This document shows, in pieces, positions 63,668 to 64,000 of a stretch of DNA of 64,000 nucleotides. Below the pieces are notes generated by a model that saw only the letters and a list, made by a program, of their open reading frames with translations, was not told where the DNA came from and did not search any database. How positions within the stretch are numbered: the stretch's first letter is position 1; the number at the start of each line of letters is the position of its first letter. The stretch lies in the NCBI RefSeq assembly GCF_900167605.1, contig NZ_FUYH01000002.1, forward strand, positions 129,189 through 193,188, written 5' to 3'. A program made the position numbers and the translations under genes. This DNA comes from Caloramator quimbayensis. Lineage in GTDB: Bacteria; Bacillota; Clostridia; Clostridiales; Caloramatoraceae.

Positions 63668-64000
63668 ATGAAAGCTATGATTTTCAATATACAAAGATAT
63701 AGTCTGCATGATGGTGAAGGTATAAGGACAGTTATATTCTTTAAAGGCTGTCCTTTAACTTGCCCTTGGTGTTCTAACCCTGAATCTCAAAAGCTTGAAA
63801 AAGAAATAATGAGAAGGCAGAGCCTTTGTATTGGGTGCAGCAGTACAAACTGTTATAAGTGCAATAAAGATCCTAAAGATTGTCCCACAGGAGCATTAGA
63901 AAGAATAGGTAAAGAAATGACACTAAGGGAAGTACTTGATGAGGTTAATAAAGATGCAGTATTTTTCGACTCAACAGGAGGGGGAGTAACATTATCCGGA
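63668..64000 (+). CDS. Glycyl radical enzyme activase (partial, runs off the window)
   Basis: The first 111 codons are present. The radical-SAM cluster motif is CPLTCPWC, preceded by HDGEGIRT. A second cysteine-rich insert (CIGC, C at five and two residues spacing, then CPTGAL) follows, as in activases of dehydratase-type enzymes, here apparently for only one auxiliary cluster. AGGAAG precedes the ATG at 63668. It should install the radical on Gly739 of the upstream enzyme. Confidence 0.88.
   Translation, partial: MKAMIFNIQRYSLHDGEGIRTVIFFKGCPLTCPWCSNPESQKLEKEIMRRQSLCIGCSSTNCYKCNKDPKDCPTGALERIGKEMTLREVLDEVNKDAVFFDSTGGGVTLSG

Overview
The window looks like chromosome of a low-GC, anaerobic, endospore-forming member of the Clostridia. 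The support is very AT-rich DNA, strong GGAGG ribosome-binding sites with many TTG and GTG starts, T-box/TPP/FMN riboswitches, a gerK-type germinant receptor operon, FeoAB iron uptake, a glycyl radical enzyme and LevR/sigma-54-controlled mannose-family PTS genes. The genus cannot be fixed from sequence alone.

Layout. 1-2.3 kb: an AAA ATPase/DUF234 gene between two long direct repeats that each carry a promoter and palindromic operator. 2.3-5 kb: a PpaX-like phosphatase and a GntR repressor with its membrane-protein partner. 5.3-9.8 kb: carAB. 9.9-11.75 kb: a tyrosine phenol-lyase-like gene behind a T-box (UAC specifier inferred) and a short, tyrosine-rich leader ORF that is too small for normal gene finding. 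11.9-13.6 kb: a broken ABC ATPase gene cut off by a dispersed repeat, an orphan 123-residue protein and a repeat cluster. 13.7-16.1 kb: feoA-feoB and a 45-residue Cys-rich FeoB partner, with a perfect Fur box upstream and another inside feoB. 16.2-19.9 kb: TPP riboswitch-thiD-cytX-thiM-thiE (salvage, no thiC). 20-21.8 kb: a chemoreceptor. 21.8-25.4 kb: FMN riboswitch-ribD-ribE-ribBA-ribH.

25.6-36.4 kb: a sugar locus with a LevR-type activator, a first PTS set (EIIA, EIIB and a fused EIIC-EIID), then a textbook sigma-54 promoter driving EIIB-EIIC-EIID-EIIA, a HAD phosphatase, a class II ketose-bisphosphate aldolase and an AgaS-like SIS enzyme. This looks like amino-sugar (galactosamine-type) uptake and conversion. 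36.8-38 kb: an IS110 transposase with an in-frame stop. 38.2-43.5 kb: ZIP transporter, repeat-expanded coiled-coil protein, GH18 wall hydrolase, alpha/beta hydrolase and CPBP protease. 43.5-47.1 kb: gerK-type operon in the order B-C-A. 47.2-55.7 kb: a LacI-linked disaccharide locus (GH65 phosphorylase, LacI, ABC importer) ending in a decayed glycosidase. 55.7-57.6 kb: a PAS-GGDEF-EAL protein. 58-64 kb: a UPF0303-deoR operon divergent from an RmlD-like reductase, a Gfo/Idh/MocA oxidoreductase, a glycyl radical enzyme and the start of its activase.

The best candidates for undescribed biology are the tyrosine T-box plus tyrosine-rich leader in front of tyrosine phenol-lyase, the unassigned glycyl radical enzyme operon with a 20-bp-phased operator, the sigma-54 promoter embedded in a terminator-like hairpin, the consensus Fur box inside feoB, and a dispersed family of intergenic repeats that recurs across the window and sits at gene breakpoints. 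All functional calls come from reading the sequence and recalled family knowledge; no database search was possible.
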